64,000 nt of DNA from Microtetraspora malaysiensis (GCF_001528665.1 NZ_BBYJ01000033.1:1-64000), one strand, 5' to 3'; positions 28,651 through 38,025 are shown, counted from the stretch's first letter. A program made the numbers and translations. Notes: a model not told the origin generated them from the letters alone.

Positions 28651-29298
28651 ATGCCCTTCCCCCGACCACGCCGTGGAACACGCGGCGGCCGCCTCTCCCG
28701 GCGGCTCGCCGTGACGCTCGCGCTCGTCGCGTCCGCGGCCACGATGGCCGCCTGCTCCGGAACGTCGGCGTCCGGCGAGGGGCGCACGATCACCTATCAC
28801 GCCGACTATCCGGCCTACGACTCGGCGAACAACCTCTTCCAGAAGGCCGACGTCGTGATCGAGGCCACGGTGAGCGCCGCGCCGGCCCGTGTCCAGGAGC
28901 TCAAGCCGGACACGACGAGCGACGATCCCAAGCTCAACCCGGCGGCCGGAGCGCCGGCGGAGCAGACGGCCGAGGCCGACCCGGTGGTGATCTCCGTCTA
29001 CCGGGCCGAGGTGAAGAAGGTGTACAAGGGGGCCGTCCAGCCCGGCCAGACGATCGAGATCCAGCAGTTGGGCGGGCAGCTCGACGGCATCACCTACCAG
29101 GAGGCGGAGGCGCACCCCCTCAAGCAGGAGACGGGCTACGTCCTCTTCCTTCAGACGTATCCGGACGCTCCCGCCGCACTGCTCAACCCGGTCCAGGGGC
29201 AGTACCCCCTCGACGCGGCGGGCAAGCCGTCCAATCTGCCCGAGAACCCGGTCGCGCTCACGGCCGACGACCTGAAGCGGATCAGCGGCGCGAACTGA
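28651..29298 (+). CDS. Lipoprotein of unknown function
   Basis: A 215-residue predicted lipoprotein. A twin-arginine-like basic N-terminus (RRGTRGGRLSRRLAV) precedes a hydrophobic stretch and the lipobox TMAAC. The mature part begins SGTSASGEG and reads YHADYPAYDSANNLFQKADV, then a beta-rich domain (VYRAEVKKVYKGAVQPGQTI) resembling small uncharacterised actinomycete envelope lipoproteins that follow a cystatin-like or SH3-like fold. I chose the ATG at 28651 because the lipobox falls at the right distance. A strong hairpin follows the stop. Confidence 0.8.
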   Translation: MPFPRPRRGTRGGRLSRRLAVTLALVASAATMAACSGTSASGEGRTITYHADYPAYDSANNLFQKADVVIEATVSAAPARVQELKPDTTSDDPKLNPAAGAPAEQTAEADPVVISVYRAEVKKVYKGAVQPGQTIEIQQLGGQLDGITYQEAEAHPLKQETGYVLFLQTYPDAPAALLNPVQGQYPLDAAGKPSNLPENPVALTADDLKRISGAN

Positions 29299-29318
29299 TC
29301 GCCTTCCCCGGTTTCCCC

Positions 29319-29346
29319 GGTGCCCGGGACCGCCGTCCCGGGCACC
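29319..29346 (+). terminator. Hairpin terminator after lipoprotein
   Basis: Perfect 12-bp stem (GGTGCCCGGGAC with GTCCCGGGCACC) and CGCC loop, 20 bp after the lipoprotein stop. Confidence 0.75.
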
Positions 29347-29416
29347 GTTCCCTGTCTACGTCGTTGCGATCCGCGGGTGAATCCCGGGCCCCCGGGCCGG
29401 AGTAGGGTCGCGAGAC

Positions 29417-29773
29417 GTGACGAACGAGCTGGAGCGACTGGCGGTACGGCTGCGCGAGTTCGCCCGCGCCCGTGACTGGGAGCAGTTTCACACCCCGAAG
29501 AACCTCGCGATGGCGCTCGCGGGCGAGGTGGGCGAGCTGGTGGCGGAGTTCCAGTGGCTGACGCCGGCCGAGTCCGCGGACCTGGATCCGCGGACCCTCG
29601 CCCGGGTGCGCTCGGAGCTCGGCGACGTGACCGCCTACCTCGTCCGCCTGGCCGACGTCATCGGCGTCGACCTGGTGGAGGCGGCGCACACCAAGTTGGA
29701 CGAGAGTGACCGCCGCTACGATCCCGAGCTCTATCGGGGTTCGGCCAGGAAGGCTCCTCCGGCGGCCCCGTGA
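29417..29773 (+). CDS. MazG-like nucleotide pyrophosphohydrolase
   Basis: A 118-residue protein of the MazG/RS21-C6 (dUTPase-like all-alpha) group. Conserved metal ligands lie in ALAGEVGELVAEFQWL (Glu pair) and RSELGDVTAYLVRLAD. These enzymes hydrolyse non-canonical or excess NTPs. The GTG at 29417 follows a -10-like TAGGGT (29403-29408) with no ribosome site, so the mRNA is probably leaderless. It converges on the methyltransferase gene. Confidence 0.87.
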   Translation: MTNELERLAVRLREFARARDWEQFHTPKNLAMALAGEVGELVAEFQWLTPAESADLDPRTLARVRSELGDVTAYLVRLADVIGVDLVEAAHTKLDESDRRYDPELYRGSARKAPPAAP

Positions 29774-29777
29774 CGGC

Positions 29778-30551
29778 TCACGACCGTACGGCGCACAGGA
29801 GGCGGTCGTTCCCGCGCTGCCAAAGCGTGCCGATCTCGCCGAAGCCCGCGTCGCGGAGGGCGTTCACGTGCTGGGACAGGAGGCCGGACTCCGACCCCTC
29901 GTGCGCGGCGGCCGCCGCGCTGCGACGCCGTGCCTCGCCCGCCTCGGCGAGCGCCGGGTCGGCGAGTACGGCGTCCCACCACTGGCGCCAGTCTTCCGGG
30001 CGTTCGTCGCCGAAGACCCGGCGCTCCTCGTTCTGGTGGACGGCGCGTTCGAGCCTGGCCAGGGTCGGGGTCGTCTCGTCGGAGTCGAGGTGATCGCCGT
30101 TGAGGAGGAGCGCGCCCGGCCGCAGGACGCCCGCCAGCTCCGCGTACATCGCCCTGAGGTGCTCCTCGGGCAGCCAGTGCAGCGCGGTGGTGCTGACGGC
30201 GGCGTCGGCCGGGCGGTCGAGGCCGAGCCGCTCGCTCCAGCCGGGGGTGCGCAGGTCGGCGGAGACGAAGCGCAGCCCGGTGGTCTGGCCGTACCCCGCC
30301 TCGGCCAGCGACAGCAGCAGGGAGTCGGTGTCCACCGCGACGACCGTGGCCCACGGAAGCCGGCGCAGCAGGCGGGCCGACAACGAGCCGGGGCCGCAGC
30401 CGAGGTCGATCACGAGGGGATCGGGCCGTCCCACCCCCGCCTCGACCGCGTCGATCAGCGCCTTGAACCGGTCCTCACGGCCGGGGAGGTATCCCTCCTG
30501 CTGGCGGTCCCACCGGTCGATCCACTTCCGCGCGGTGTCGTACGTGAGCAT
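29778..30551 (-). CDS. Class I SAM-dependent methyltransferase
   Basis: A 257-residue methyltransferase. Motif I is VIDLGCGPGSLSARLL, followed by AVDTDSLLLSLAE and RFVSADLRTPGW. The N-terminus (DTARKWIDRWDRQQEGYLPG) is helical and probably binds a small-molecule substrate, which is unknown. AAGGAGGGTT precedes the ATG. It is divergent from a CGNR regulator across a TGTGAC-C-GTCACA palindrome, so it is likely that regulator's target. Confidence 0.9.
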   Translation of the reverse strand: MLTYDTARKWIDRWDRQQEGYLPGREDRFKALIDAVEAGVGRPDPLVIDLGCGPGSLSARLLRRLPWATVVAVDTDSLLLSLAEAGYGQTTGLRFVSADLRTPGWSERLGLDRPADAAVSTTALHWLPEEHLRAMYAELAGVLRPGALLLNGDHLDSDETTPTLARLERAVHQNEERRVFGDERPEDWRQWWDAVLADPALAEAGEARRRSAAAAAHEGSESGLLSQHVNALRDAGFGEIGTLWQRGNDRLLCAVRS

Positions 30552-30561
30552 GAACCCTCCT

Positions 30562-30574
30562 TGTGACCGTCACA
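30562..30574. promoter_or_regulatory. Palindrome in divergent promoter
   Basis: TGTGAC-C-GTCACA between the methyltransferase and the CGNR regulator, with a further GTCACA half-site at 30588-30593. Probably bound by the CGNR protein. Confidence 0.55.
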
Positions 30575-30621
30575 TATGCTTTTGCCAGTCACAAACTAGA
30601 ACAGAAGGCGTAACTGGTCAA

Positions 30622-31191
30622 GTGAACTTCAACAGTCACACCGATGCCGTGGTGGCGGTCGCCGTCGCCCTCGTCAACACGCTGACCGCCGGGGAGTCGC
30701 GCGGCCGGCCGTACGCGCCGCCTTCGGGCGAGGAGCGCACCGCCGCCGTCAGCGGGGCCGTCGCCCCCGGCGCCTCCCGGTCGTACGAGGTGAGCGCGGA
30801 GCAGGCGGACGAGCTGGCCGGTGTCGCGGAGGCGCTGCGGACGGTCTTCGAGTCGGTGGCGGCCGGCGACATCGACGCGGCGGCGCACCACACCAACCGG
30901 CTCCTGGCCGAGACCGACGCGCGGCCGCACCTCGACCGGCACGACGGGGAGCCGTGGCATGTCCACTTCCACGGGCGCGGCGGCACGCTCGCCGGTGACT
31001 GGGCGGCGAGCTGCGCGACCGGCCTCGCCGTCGTGCTGGGTAGCGAGCTGTACGACCGGCTGGGTGTGTGCACCGCGCCGCACTGCGACCGCGTCTACGT
31101 GGACACCTCGCGCAACGGCACCCGTCGCTTCTGCTCCACGCCCTGCCAGAACCGGGTCAAGACCGCCGCCTTCCGCGCCCGGCAGGCGTGA
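30622..31191 (+). CDS. CGNR zinc-finger / ABATE-domain regulator
   Basis: A 189-residue protein. The N-terminal ABATE-type domain (about 1-135; FNSHTDAVVAVAVALVNTLT) binds an unknown ligand. The C-terminal CGNR finger reads GVCTAPHCDRVYVDTSRNGT and RRFCSTPCQNRVKTA and likely binds DNA. The family often sits divergent from a transporter or a methyltransferase. The GTG at 30622 was chosen because it starts the conserved FNSHTD lead. The stop lies just before an 11-bp tandem repeat. Confidence 0.87.
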   Translation: MNFNSHTDAVVAVAVALVNTLTAGESRGRPYAPPSGEERTAAVSGAVAPGASRSYEVSAEQADELAGVAEALRTVFESVAAGDIDAAAHHTNRLLAETDARPHLDRHDGEPWHVHFHGRGGTLAGDWAASCATGLAVVLGSELYDRLGVCTAPHCDRVYVDTSRNGTRRFCSTPCQNRVKTAAFRARQA

Positions 31192-31203
31192 CGGCGCCAC
31201 GGG

Positions 31204-31274
31204 CGGATCAGGGCCGGATCAGGGGCGGATCAGGGCCGGATCAGGGGCGGATCAGGGCCGGATCAGGGGCGGAT
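31204..31274. repeat. 11-bp tandem repeat at convergent gene ends
   Basis: Six full copies of CGGATCAGGGS plus a partial one, alternating C and G at the last position, giving a 22-bp superperiod. The repeat sits between the CGNR gene and the TetR gene and contains the TetR stop codon at 31263-31265. TGA recurs in the unit on the minus strand, so changes in copy number would keep terminating translation. Confidence 0.85.
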
Positions 31275-31910
31275 GGCCAGGCCGTTCTCGAACGTGCGGA
31301 TGACGGTCGAGGTGACGCCGTGGCGGGGGAGCAGGCCCCTCTCCGCCGCCTCCCAGCCCGTGTAGGTGATCGCGTACAGCATCTCCTGGATCCACTCGGC
31401 GCTTACCTGAGGGTCGAAGACGCCCTCGGCCTGGCCGCGCTCGATGAGGCTGAGCGCGGTCGGCACCGACGCGTCCGGCTCGAAGCAGGCGCTGTTCTCC
31501 TCCAGCACGCGCGGATCGCCGAACAGGAACGCCAGTCGGTCGCCGACGTCCACCATGGCGGTGATCAGGCGGCGCATCGCCTCGCGCGGCGGCCCCTGGT
31601 CGACGGCCGCCGCCGCGATCGACTGCTCAACCACTCGGAACGAGTCGACGATGGTCGCGTTGAGCAGGTCATGGCGGTCGGGGAAGTAGCGGTGCAGCGT
31701 GCTCCGGCCCACCTGCGCCGCCTCCGCGATGTCCGCCAGCGTGGCGCCGCGGTCGCGGGCGAGCGCCGAGGCGGCGGCGGCGAGGATGGCGCGCCGGGTG
31801 CGCCCCCGCACGCCGGTTTCCGGCACCTCCGGTTTCCGCTCTCCGGGCTCGCCCGCCTCGGGTGTGCCTGAGACGGGTGTGCGGGAGGGGGGCTGCCGGG
31901 TCGCGCTCAC
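31263..31910 (-). CDS. TetR family regulator
   Basis: A 215-residue TetR-type repressor. The basic N-terminus (about 20 residues, Pro/Glu/Gly-rich) is followed by the [23 protein letters not shown] and an all-helical ligand domain. I chose the GTG at 31910 (VSATRQPP); a TTG at 31916 is also possible. It is divergent from the DrrAB-like transporter, whose promoter carries a perfect 16-bp palindrome, so it most likely represses that pump. Its 3' end lies in a tandem repeat. Confidence 0.88.
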   Translation of the reverse strand: MSATRQPPSRTPVSGTPEAGEPGERKPEVPETGVRGRTRRAILAAAASALARDRGATLADIAEAAQVGRSTLHRYFPDRHDLLNATIVDSFRVVEQSIAAAAVDQGPPREAMRRLITAMVDVGDRLAFLFGDPRVLEENSACFEPDASVPTALSLIERGQAEGVFDPQVSAEWIQEMLYAITYTGWEAAERGLLPRHGVTSTVIRTFENGLAIRP

Positions 31911-31951
31911 GGCCAAAGGCTAACAGCGTCACCACAACGAGACTGTCGCGC

Positions 31952-31987
31952 TTGTTTTTGGGACATCGATGTCCCATAATGAGGCGC
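31952..31987 (+). promoter_or_regulatory. Leaderless promoter with TetR operator
   Basis: A promoter of the form TTGTTT (31952-31957), 17-bp spacer, CATAAT (31975-31980) drives the DrrA-like gene, whose ATG follows 7 nt later, so the mRNA should be leaderless. A perfect palindrome GGGACATCGATGTCCC (31960-31975) fills the spacer, ideally placed for repression by the divergent TetR protein. Confidence 0.75.
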
Positions 31988-33049
31988 ATGGATTCCTTTG
32001 CAGTCGTCGCGGAAGGCGTGCGTAAACGCTTCGGCGCCACGCAGGCCCTCGACGGGTTCGACCTGACCGTCCCTGAGGCGACGGTGTGCGGCCTGCTCGG
32101 GCCGAACGGCGCGGGCAAGACCACGGCGGTGCGCGTCCTGACCACGTTGCTCCGCGCCGACGCCGGGCGGGCGCTGGTCGCGGGCTTCGACGTGGCCGAC
32201 CGGCCCGCCGAGGTGCGCTACCGGATCGGTCTGGCCGGGCAGAACCCCGCCGTCGACGAGATCCTCACCGGCCGGGAGAACCTGGAGATGTGGGGCCGCC
32301 TCTACCACCTGGACCGGGCCACTGCCCGCCGTCGCGCGGGGGAGCTCCTCGACCGGTTCGGCCTCGCCGGCGACGCGGACAAGCGGGTCAAGCACTACTC
32401 CGGCGGCATGCGGCGCCGGCTCGACCTGGCCGCGGCCTTCGTCCTCGCCCCGCGCGTGTTGTTCCTGGACGAGCCCACCACCGGGCTCGACCCGCGCAAC
32501 CGCAACGAGGTATGGCAGGCGGTCCGCGACCTGGCCGCTTCGGGCAGCACCGTGCTGATGACGACCCAGTACCTGTTCGAGGCCGACCAGCTCGCCCACC
32601 AGATCGCGGTCATCGACTCCGGACGGGTGATCGCGGACGGCTCGCCGGACGAACTCAAGTCGATGATCGGCGGTGACCAGATCGACCTGGTCGTCCGCGA
32701 TGCCGCCGACCTCGCCGAGGCCGCCCGGGTCCTGGCCGCCGCGGCGGGCGCCGAACCGGTCGCCGACCCCGACGCCCGCCGCCTGATCGCCCCCGTACGC
32801 GACCGGATCGGGGCGCTGACCGAGGTGGTGGGCGAGCTGGGCGAGCGCGGCGTCGCGGTCGAGGACGTCGCCCTGCGCCGGCCGACCCTGGACGAGGTGT
32901 TCCTCAGTCTCACCGGCGGGAAGCCCGCGCCCGGCGCAGGCAAGCAGGGAGCCGGGAAGCAGGGAGCCAGGGAGCAGGCAGCCGGAAAGCAGGGAGCGGG
33001 AAAGCAGGCGGACGGGGAGCAGGCGGACGGGAAGCGGGTGGCCGCGTGA
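31988..33049 (+). CDS. DrrA-type ABC transporter ATPase
   Basis: A 353-residue ATPase of the antibiotic-resistance DrrA group. Walker [15 protein letters not shown] near 38, signature [15 protein letters not shown], Walker [13 protein letters not shown], and the C-terminal DrrA extension ending [15 protein letters not shown]. After this the protein ends with a low-complexity tail of repeated [10 protein letters not shown] units (about 318-353), encoded by a near-repetitive stretch at 32,939-33,045. It overlaps the permease start and is controlled by the divergent TetR protein. Likely exports a drug-like lipid-soluble compound. Confidence 0.9.
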   Translation: MDSFAVVAEGVRKRFGATQALDGFDLTVPEATVCGLLGPNGAGKTTAVRVLTTLLRADAGRALVAGFDVADRPAEVRYRIGLAGQNPAVDEILTGRENLEMWGRLYHLDRATARRRAGELLDRFGLAGDADKRVKHYSGGMRRRLDLAAAFVLAPRVLFLDEPTTGLDPRNRNEVWQAVRDLAASGSTVLMTTQYLFEADQLAHQIAVIDSGRVIADGSPDELKSMIGGDQIDLVVRDAADLAEAARVLAAAAGAEPVADPDARRLIAPVRDRIGALTEVVGELGERGVAVEDVALRRPTLDEVFLSLTGGKPAPGAGKQGAGKQGAREQAAGKQGAGKQADGEQADGKRVAA

Positions 33050-33873
33050 CGACCGCCATCGCCCCCGTGATCCCCCGCTCCCGCGTGCAGCGGCTGTACT
33101 GGACGTTCGCGGACGGGTGTGTGATCGCCCGCGGCAACCTCGTCCACCTGGCGCGGAACCCGGCCGCGATCCTCAACCTGCTGCTGTATCCGATCGTGAT
33201 GGTGCTGCTGTTCGGCTTCGTCTTCGGCAGCGCCATGAACGTCGCCGGGGGCGGCGACTACCGCGAGTTCCTGATGCCCGGGATGTTCGGGCAGACGATG
33301 ACGCTCGGCGTGATGACCACGATGATCATCGTCACCAACGACGCGGCGCGAGGGGTCACCGACCGGTTCCGCTCGATGCCGATCTCCCGGACGGGGGTGG
33401 TGCTCGGCCGCGCCGTCGCCGACATGGTCAACTCGGTGCTCGAACTGGCCGTGCTGCTCCTGTGCGGCCTCGCGGTCGGCTGGAGCTGGCACCGGGGCCT
33501 CGCGAACGCGCTGACCGCCCTCGGGCTGCTGCTGCTCCTGCGCTTCGCGCTCATCTGGGTCGGCATCTATCTCGGGCTCATCCTCACCCCGGAGTCGGCG
33601 GGCGCGGCATGGATGCCGCTCATGCCGCTCACCATGCTGGCCAACACGTTCGTCTCCCCGGAGCTGATGCCCGGCTGGATGGGGGCGCTATCGGAGTGGA
33701 ACCCGCTGTCGGCGACCGTCGCCGCCTGCCGCGAGCTGTTCGGCAACCCCGGCTGGGGCGGCGACTCCTGGGCCGCCGCGCACGCGCTGCCGCTCGCGGT
33801 CGCCTGGCCGGTGGCGCTCACGCTGGTCTTCCTGCCGCTGTCCGCCCGGCGCTACCGGCGGCTCGCCCGCTGA
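33046..33873 (+). CDS. DrrB-type ABC-2 permease
   Basis: A 275-residue ABC-2 membrane protein with six predicted helices; the first lies at about 47-65 and the last near 250. A conserved loop ([20 protein letters not shown] type) follows helix 2. The GTG start overlaps the ATPase stop by 4 bp. Together the two make a drug or lipid efflux pump. Its end overlaps the next gene, on the opposite strand, by 22 bp. Confidence 0.9.
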   Translation: MTTAIAPVIPRSRVQRLYWTFADGCVIARGNLVHLARNPAAILNLLLYPIVMVLLFGFVFGSAMNVAGGGDYREFLMPGMFGQTMTLGVMTTMIIVTNDAARGVTDRFRSMPISRTGVVLGRAVADMVNSVLELAVLLLCGLAVGWSWHRGLANALTALGLLLLLRFALIWVGIYLGLILTPESAGAAWMPLMPLTMLANTFVSPELMPGWMGALSEWNPLSATVAACRELFGNPGWGGDSWAAAHALPLAVAWPVALTLVFLPLSARRYRRLAR

Positions 33874-34304
33874 GCCTCGGCCGCCCGACCCCGCCGCGTA
33901 CGGCCGGCCAGGGTGTGGAGCAGCCAGCCCGCCCCGGCTCCGGCGGCGTACCAGAACAGGTCGGTCGGGTTGAAGGTCGTGCCGAGGACCAGGCGGGCGA
34001 GCACGCTGCGCGCCGCGAGCTCCTCGGGTATGCCGGTGAGCTGGAAGAACTCCACCGCCCAGCTCGCGGCGAGCGCCACGGACGCGGCGACCGCGGGGCG
34101 GGTCCTTGGGGCGGCCACCAGGACCAGGGCGTACAGCAGGAGCGTGTAGAGCGCGTCCCCGCCGTACTTGGCGACCGGCCCGTCCGCCACGGCCCGGATC
34201 CCGAGCCCGGCGGCGACGGTGAGCAGGGCGGCCAGCAGCGCGACCGTCCGGCCGCTCGTGAGGGCGCTCGCCCGGGAACGCTCGTGGGTCTCTGACGGGT
34301 TCAT
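33852..34304 (-). CDS. DUF2809-like small membrane protein
   Basis: A 150-residue membrane protein with four predicted helices (LLAALLTVAAGLGIRAV; LYTLLLYALVLVAA; ASVALAASWAVEFFQL; DLFWYAAGAGAGWLLH), matching the DUF2809 family. Function unknown. The ATG at 34304 has GAGGTG upstream; a GTG at 34313 is an alternative. Confidence 0.8.
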   Translation of the reverse strand: MNPSETHERSRASALTSGRTVALLAALLTVAAGLGIRAVADGPVAKYGGDALYTLLLYALVLVAAPRTRPAVAASVALAASWAVEFFQLTGIPEELAARSVLARLVLGTTFNPTDLFWYAAGAGAGWLLHTLAGRTRRGRAAEAQRASRR

Positions 34305-34371
34305 CAACGGCACCTCGGCGGCTTCCTGTGGTGGGCCGCTCCAGCGTCCCAGACGCCGCCGGGTGCCGAAG

Positions 34372-34821
34372 TCACTCTCCGTCCTGGCTCAGCTCGGCCA
34401 GGCGCCGCAGCGAGTGGCGCAGCACGGCCGCGCTGATCGGCTTGGCCGCCAGCCAGCCGAGCCGTCCGGCCAGGCCGAGGGGGAGGTCGAGCTCCTCCCG
34501 CCACACGATCGTGCTGCCGCCCCCGGCGCGCGGCAGCACGTGGAAGGCGCCGGTTCCCCGGACGAGCCACCCGGTGTGCCGCACCTCGACCGTGTGCGGA
34601 GGGTTCCACCGGGTGATCTCCATGGTGTCCAGGAAGCCGAGCGGCCCGACCCCGGTGAACGCGGCCAGGCCGCTGCCGGTGCTGTGGCCGTCCCCCGCGG
34701 TGACCAGCGCGCGGGTCAGGAACATCCACTCCTCGTGCCTCGGCCAGTCGGTCAGCACGGCGAACACCCGCTCCGGGCTCGCGTCGGAATGGGCGGTCAC
34801 GGTGAGCTGAGACTTGTCCAC
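34372..34821 (-). CDS. SRPBCC (polyketide cyclase-like) protein
   Basis: A 149-residue START/SRPBCC-fold protein. It begins with a strand (QLTVTAHSDASPERVFAVLT) followed by WPRHEEWMFLTRA, and has the long C-terminal helix AAVLRHSLRRLAEL. Such proteins bind hydrophobic ligands. The GTG at 34821 follows AAGGAGACC. No obvious operon partner; the broken GH15 gene is divergent. Confidence 0.86.
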   Translation of the reverse strand: MDKSQLTVTAHSDASPERVFAVLTDWPRHEEWMFLTRALVTAGDGHSTGSGLAAFTGVGPLGFLDTMEITRWNPPHTVEVRHTGWLVRGTGAFHVLPRAGGGSTIVWREELDLPLGLAGRLGWLAAKPISAAVLRHSLRRLAELSQDGE

Positions 34822-34958
34822 GGTCTCCTTCTGCCCGCTTCCGCGCGGCGCGCGCACCGGACGGCGGCGACTCAGCGAGAGGGGCGAGCGGCCGGGTCCT
34901 TCCGCCTTGGTCCACAGTGGAGGGAGGGCGGGCACCCCGAGTGCACCCGGAGGGATCA

Positions 34959-36510
34959 TGACGACGACTCCGATCGCCGACTACGCCATGTTGTCCGACC
35001 GGCATTCCGCGGCGCTGGTGGCCAGGGACGGCACGATCGAGTGGCTGTGCATGCCGCGTTTCGACAGTCCCTCGGTGTTCGCCGCGATGCTCGACGACGA
35101 CGCGGGGTCGTGGTCGATCCGACCGACCGCGCCGTACAGGGTCTCGCGGCACTACATGGACGCCACACTGGTGCTGCAGACGATCTTCGAGACCGGGACC
35201 GGCGCGGTGGTTCTCACCGACGCGATGGCGACCGGGGCGGACCCGGACCCGCACCGGCTGGGCGCCGCCGCCCCGCACACGCTGCTCCGCTCCGTCATGT
35301 GCGTGCGCGGCTCGGCCGAGGTGGAGATCCGCTACCGGCCGCGACCGGAGTATGGCCTGGTCACGCCGCTGCTGTCCCGGATGGGCGGCGGGATCAGGGC
35401 GCGCGGCGGGGCCTCAGCTACCAGCCGACGGGCGCGATCGTGGCGGCGCCCACCACGTCGCTGCCGGAGGAGGCCGGCGGGATGCGCAACTGGGACTACC
35501 GGTATGCCTGGGTACGCGACGCGAGCTTCACCATGGACGCGCTGTGGGTCGCCGCCTGCCCGGACGAGGCCGGGGAGTTCTTCTCGTTCATGACGACGGC
35601 CGCCGCGACGTACGAGCCGGGGCGGGCGTTGCAGATCATGTTCGGCGTGGGCGGCGAGCACGACCTCACCGAGCGCGAGCTGCCGCACCTGCGCGGCTGG
35701 CGGGACAGCCGGCCGGTCCGCACGGGCAACGGCGCCTGGCGCCAGGCCCAGATCGACGTGTACGGCGCGCTGCTCGGCGCGGCCGGGCGGCTGGCCGACC
35801 AGCTCACCTGGATCGACCCGGACGAGCGGGGCTTCCTGGCCGCGCTGGCCGACGCGGCGGCCTGCCAGTGGAGCCGCCCCGACCACGGCATCTGGGAGAT
35901 CCGCGGCGATCCCCGACACTACGTGTACTCGAAGGTCATGTGCTGGGTCGCGCTGGACCGGGCGATCGAGCTCGCCGACCGGCTGGACGCCGCCGAGCGT
36001 GTGCCACGCTGGCGCCAGGCCAGGGACGAGATCCGCCGGGCCGTGCTCCGCGACGGATGGAGCACGGAGGCGGGCGCCTTCACCCAGGCGTTCCACTCGG
36101 CCGACCTGGACGCGTCCGTGCTGATGATGCCGATCGTCGGCTTCCTGTCCGCCGACGACCCGCGGATGCTGGCGACCATCGACGCGATCGCCAAGCGGCT
36201 CACCGGGGAGAACGGCCTCGTCTACCGGTACCGTGCCGACGACGGCCTGGAGGGCGGGGAGGGCACGTTCGTGCTCTGCACGTTCTGGCTGGCGCAGGCA
36301 CTCGCGCTGGCCGGCCGGGTCGGGCAGGCGCGCGAGGTGTTCGAGAGCGCCGTTTCCCTCGCCAACGACGTCGGCCTGCTGGCCGAGGAGATCGACCCGG
36401 TCACCGGCGAGCAGCTGGGCAACTTCCCGCAGGCGTTCAGCCACATCGGCCTCGTCAACGCCGCCTGGGCGATCGACGGCGCGCTGTCCGAGGGCCAGAT
36501 CCTCTGCTGA
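34959..36510 (+). pseudogene. GH15 glucoamylase/trehalase, broken by deletion and frameshift
   Basis: Two frames together encode a GH15-family glucan hydrolase. The 5' part starts with ATG 34959 (ADYAMLSDRHSAALVARDGT, EWLCMPRFDSPSVF) and reads to about 35,405. The 3' part in the +1 frame begins at about 35,407 with GLSYQPTGAIVAAPTTSLPE and runs through the catalytic barrel (WDYRYAWVRDASFT, the Glu in EEIDPVTGEQLGNFPQAFSH) to the stop at 36,510. The N-domain and barrel are each recognisable, but the joint lacks roughly 80-90 residues usually present between them, so an internal deletion shifted the frame. The product as one chain cannot be made; a sequencing error alone would not explain the missing residues. 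Confidence 0.8.
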
Positions 36511-36530
36511 GCCGCCGGGCCGTCCGCGTA

Positions 36531-37241
36531 CTACGCGAGGCAGCGCAGAGCGGAGACGATCTCGGGGTCCAGCGGATGCCCGGCGGGTAGCCGGCCGACC
36601 GTCGCGTCGACGAACTCCGCGTACGGCAGGCGCGCGGCGGCCTCGCCCACCCGGACGTCCACGTGGCCGTCGGAGAGCTCGGCCCGCGCCCCGGACCCCT
36701 GCTCGTCGAGCACGAAGAGCCCGAACCGGACCCGCCACAGCGTGCGCGCCCCGGCCTCCTCGTCGGAGACCGGGGCGCCCACGTCGTCGCCGTGTGTGGC
36801 GTACTCGGAGTCGTAGTGGAAGGTCTGCAGGCCCACGGGGTACGGCCCCGCGCCCGTGGTCAGCGTCGCGTCGCGGCCGAGCGCCCGCATCCGCTCGCGC
36901 GTCTCGGCGTTCTTACCGCGCCACTCCGCCAGCACGTCCGCGACCGGCCGGTCACGACGCTGCTCCACAGTCCACTCGTTGAAGCCGTTGTAGCCCCCGC
37001 CGACGCCTTCGCGTTCCAGCATCGCGAAGAGCCCGTCGAGGTCCCCGTCCAGGCAGGCGTGGTTGTACAGCTCCTCCCCGGCGAGATGGCCGAGGACGTC
37101 CCGTACGGACCAGCCCGCGCACCGGGACGGTCTGCGCCATCCCTCGTCGTCGAGCGAAGAGAAGAAGCGGTCCAGCCGGGCGGCCTCGGCGTCGAAGATG
37201 TCGAACGGGTCGAGATCCCGCAGCGGGTCGGTGGTGGTCAT
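36531..37241 (-). CDS. Maleylpyruvate isomerase-family (DinB-like) protein
   Basis: A 236-residue protein of the mycothiol-dependent maleylpyruvate isomerase N-domain group. The four-helix core carries RPSRCAGWSVRDVLGHLAGEE with the metal-binding His, and HYDSEYATHGDD contributes the further His ligands. A C-terminal MDMPI-like domain follows. It probably catalyses a mycothiol-dependent transfer or isomerisation; the substrate is unknown. The ATG at 37241 is the natural start. Confidence 0.85.
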   Translation of the reverse strand: MTTTDPLRDLDPFDIFDAEAARLDRFFSSLDDEGWRRPSRCAGWSVRDVLGHLAGEELYNHACLDGDLDGLFAMLEREGVGGGYNGFNEWTVEQRRDRPVADVLAEWRGKNAETRERMRALGRDATLTTGAGPYPVGLQTFHYDSEYATHGDDVGAPVSDEEAGARTLWRVRFGLFVLDEQGSGARAELSDGHVDVRVGEAAARLPYAEFVDATVGRLPAGHPLDPEIVSALRCLA

Positions 37242-37392
37242 GCGACACGACCTACCCGCCGGCCCGCCGGATCTCACCGCTGTCCCGGCGCCGGGGCGCT
37301 CCCCGTGCCCGCGTTTCCCGGCCGGTGGTCGTCGGACGACCGATGGGTTTTCCGGGCGGGCAGTACGGGCGAGCGCCCGCGGGCCTCATCCG

Positions 37393-37869
37393 TCAGCGGG
37401 TGTGGGTGGTCTCGCTGCCGAACCGCGGCGGCGTGCGCCGCTTGGCGGCGGTCATGCCGGTCGACATGTTCGCGAGCCCCAGCAGCAGGATGATCGCACC
37501 CACCACGACGTTGCTGATGATGATTCCGAGAGTGTTGTTCGGGCCGCTGATCACCCACGGAGCGATGATCGTCCACACCCCGATGACAGGGGCGACCCAG
37601 GCCAGGCCATAGGTCCGGCCGTAGGCCGAGCTGTAGCCCAGCGCCAGGAGCGCGACCAGGATCCCCGTGATCAGGTTGTTGACCGTGATGTTGGGGTGGG
37701 TCCTGAAGCCGACGATCCACGGCGACACCGCCAGGTATATCCCGGCGAGCAGCGTGAGCCCGTCCGTCAGCTGGGCCGTGGGATTCGCGGCCGCTTCCTC
37801 GTACCGGGCGCGCATCTGCATGATGTCAGGATGCTGCCCGATGTCCGTGCTGTGCGACATGTGCGACAT
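37393..37869 (-). CDS. SPW-repeat membrane protein
   Basis: A 158-residue membrane protein with four predicted helices arranged as two SPW repeats (AVSPWIVGF and IIAPWVISG). The His-rich N-terminus MSHMSHSTDIGQHPDIMQMR is cytosolic. Function unknown. I chose the ATG at 37869, which has GGAGG ten bases upstream. Confidence 0.85.
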   Translation of the reverse strand: MSHMSHSTDIGQHPDIMQMRARYEEAAANPTAQLTDGLTLLAGIYLAVSPWIVGFRTHPNITVNNLITGILVALLALGYSSAYGRTYGLAWVAPVIGVWTIIAPWVISGPNNTLGIIISNVVVGAIILLLGLANMSTGMTAAKRRTPPRFGSETTHTR

Positions 37870-38025
37870 GTTGCGCACCCCCTCCGGGGATGAGACGAAC
37901 ACCTTCCATTCTATGTCCGCTACTTCCCCTCAATTCGGGTTTATGCATTTACGTCCGAGTGAGGTTGGCGAGCGCCCGCACCCCGCCGCCCTGTACCCGC
38001 CGCCCCGGAGTCTCTGATTCCGGGG

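Noticed and set aside
31204-31274. Possible CRISPR or integron-like array
   Set aside because: The unit is 11 bp with no spacers; it is a simple tandem repeat.
34959-36510. Programmed frameshift in GH15
   Set aside because: No slippery sequence is seen and about 80-90 residues are missing, so deletion is the better explanation.
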